Origin: Actinomycetes bacterium
GTDB taxonomy: Bacteria > Actinomycetota > Actinomycetes > Mycobacteriales > Mycobacteriaceae
Assembly (NCBI GenBank): GCA_023460175.1
Contig: JAEWRC010000134.1
Coordinates: 1-20,476, forward strand
DNA: 20,476 nucleotides
Direction: 5' to 3'
The notes beneath the pieces are model-generated. The model had not been told where the DNA came from and ran no database searches. It saw only the letters and a program-made list of their open reading frames with translations. The translations under genes and the position numbers were made by a program. Shown piece by piece: positions 20,304 through 20,476 of this stretch. How positions within the stretch are numbered: position 1 is the stretch's first letter; each line of letters begins with the position of its first letter.

Positions 20304-20476
20304 GTGCCAGACCTTTCTGCCATCGTCACCGACAGCATCACGCCGGTGTCCGCCGCCGGCGACGGCGAGGGCCGGCGGGTGGAGCATTTCGCCTGGATCG
20401 ACCTGCGCGGAGTCGCCGACGACCTACGAGATGCACTGCTACAAGCGGCGATTCACCACCGCATCGACGGCATCGT
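20304..20476 (+). CDS. 3-dehydroquinate synthase II / GriH-like 3-amino-4-hydroxybenzoate synthase, N-terminal fragment
   Basis: A frame from GTG 20304 runs off the right edge after 57 codons. After a 22-residue polar leader it reads VEHFAWIDLRGV and then LLQAAIHHRIDGIV. This is the opening of the archaeal-type dehydroquinate synthase II family (WIDLR and HxRxDGIV). GriH of this family cyclises the GriI product to 3-amino-4-hydroxybenzoate without needing the usual dehydroquinate synthase. CGAGGAAA lies about 10 bases before the GTG, and only 37 bases separate it from the aldolase gene, so the two are co-transcribed. The extra N-terminal residues compared with the usual start just before WID are unexplained; a later start cannot be excluded because no good alternative start codon with a ribosome site was seen. 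Confidence 0.8.
   Translation, partial: MPDLSAIVTDSITPVSAAGDGEGRRVEHFAWIDLRGVADDLRDALLQAAIHHRIDGI

Overview
The window reads as chromosomal DNA of a mycobacterium, most likely a fast-growing, environmental Mycolicibacterium-type species. It is GC-rich. Positions 819-13505 keep, in reverse orientation, much of the gene order of the M. tuberculosis Rv1408-Rv1423 region: whiA, yvcK/cuvA, rapZ, uvrC, a PH-domain membrane protein, ribH, ribBA, riboflavin synthase, lprG, the P55 efflux pump, ribG and rpe. Species-level assignment is not possible from this sequence alone.

Layout. (1) 1-163: 3' end of a 13E12/DUF222-HNH family gene (+). (2) 236-670: a SRPBCC-fold protein (-). (3) 819-8805: a dense minus-strand block in which most neighbours overlap by 4 bases (ATGA or GTGA). 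It is two functional modules: whiA-yvcK-rapZ-uvrC (morphogenesis, envelope-metabolism control, DNA repair) and ribH-ribBA-ribE (riboflavin). (4) 8875-11222: the divergent lprG-P55 lipid export pair. A DJ-1/PfpI gene follows and converges on ribG. (5) 11818-14785: ribG, rpe and a divergent condensation/acyltransferase-like gene, all minus strand and overlapping. In M. tuberculosis the gene before rpe is fmu; here it is absent, so synteny breaks at the 5' end of rpe.

(6) 14870-20476 is the accessory part. It holds a secreted protein with a tandem-repeat acidic segment and a Ser/Asp/Lys-rich tail, an AT-richer non-coding stretch, a family 2 glycosyltransferase, and then a plus-strand cluster cut by the window edge. 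That cluster has a PobA-type flavin monooxygenase, a DhnA-type aldolase like GriI, and the start of a 3-dehydroquinate-synthase-II-like enzyme like GriH. GriI and GriH together make 3-amino-4-hydroxybenzoate (3,4-AHBA) from aspartate semialdehyde and dihydroxyacetone phosphate, so the window probably contains the start of a 3,4-AHBA biosynthetic gene cluster.

The main observation is regulatory. The gap between the monooxygenase and the aldolase holds a good match to the IdeR/DtxR iron box (14 of 19 positions), and the region before the monooxygenase holds up to three weaker matches. This suggests an iron-controlled aminohydroxybenzoate product, possibly a metallophore or iron-binding pigment. 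A second motif, a TCTCAG-type direct repeat with 11-base period, recurs upstream of the secreted protein, the glycosyltransferase and the aldolase. These regulatory readings are inferences from sequence similarity.
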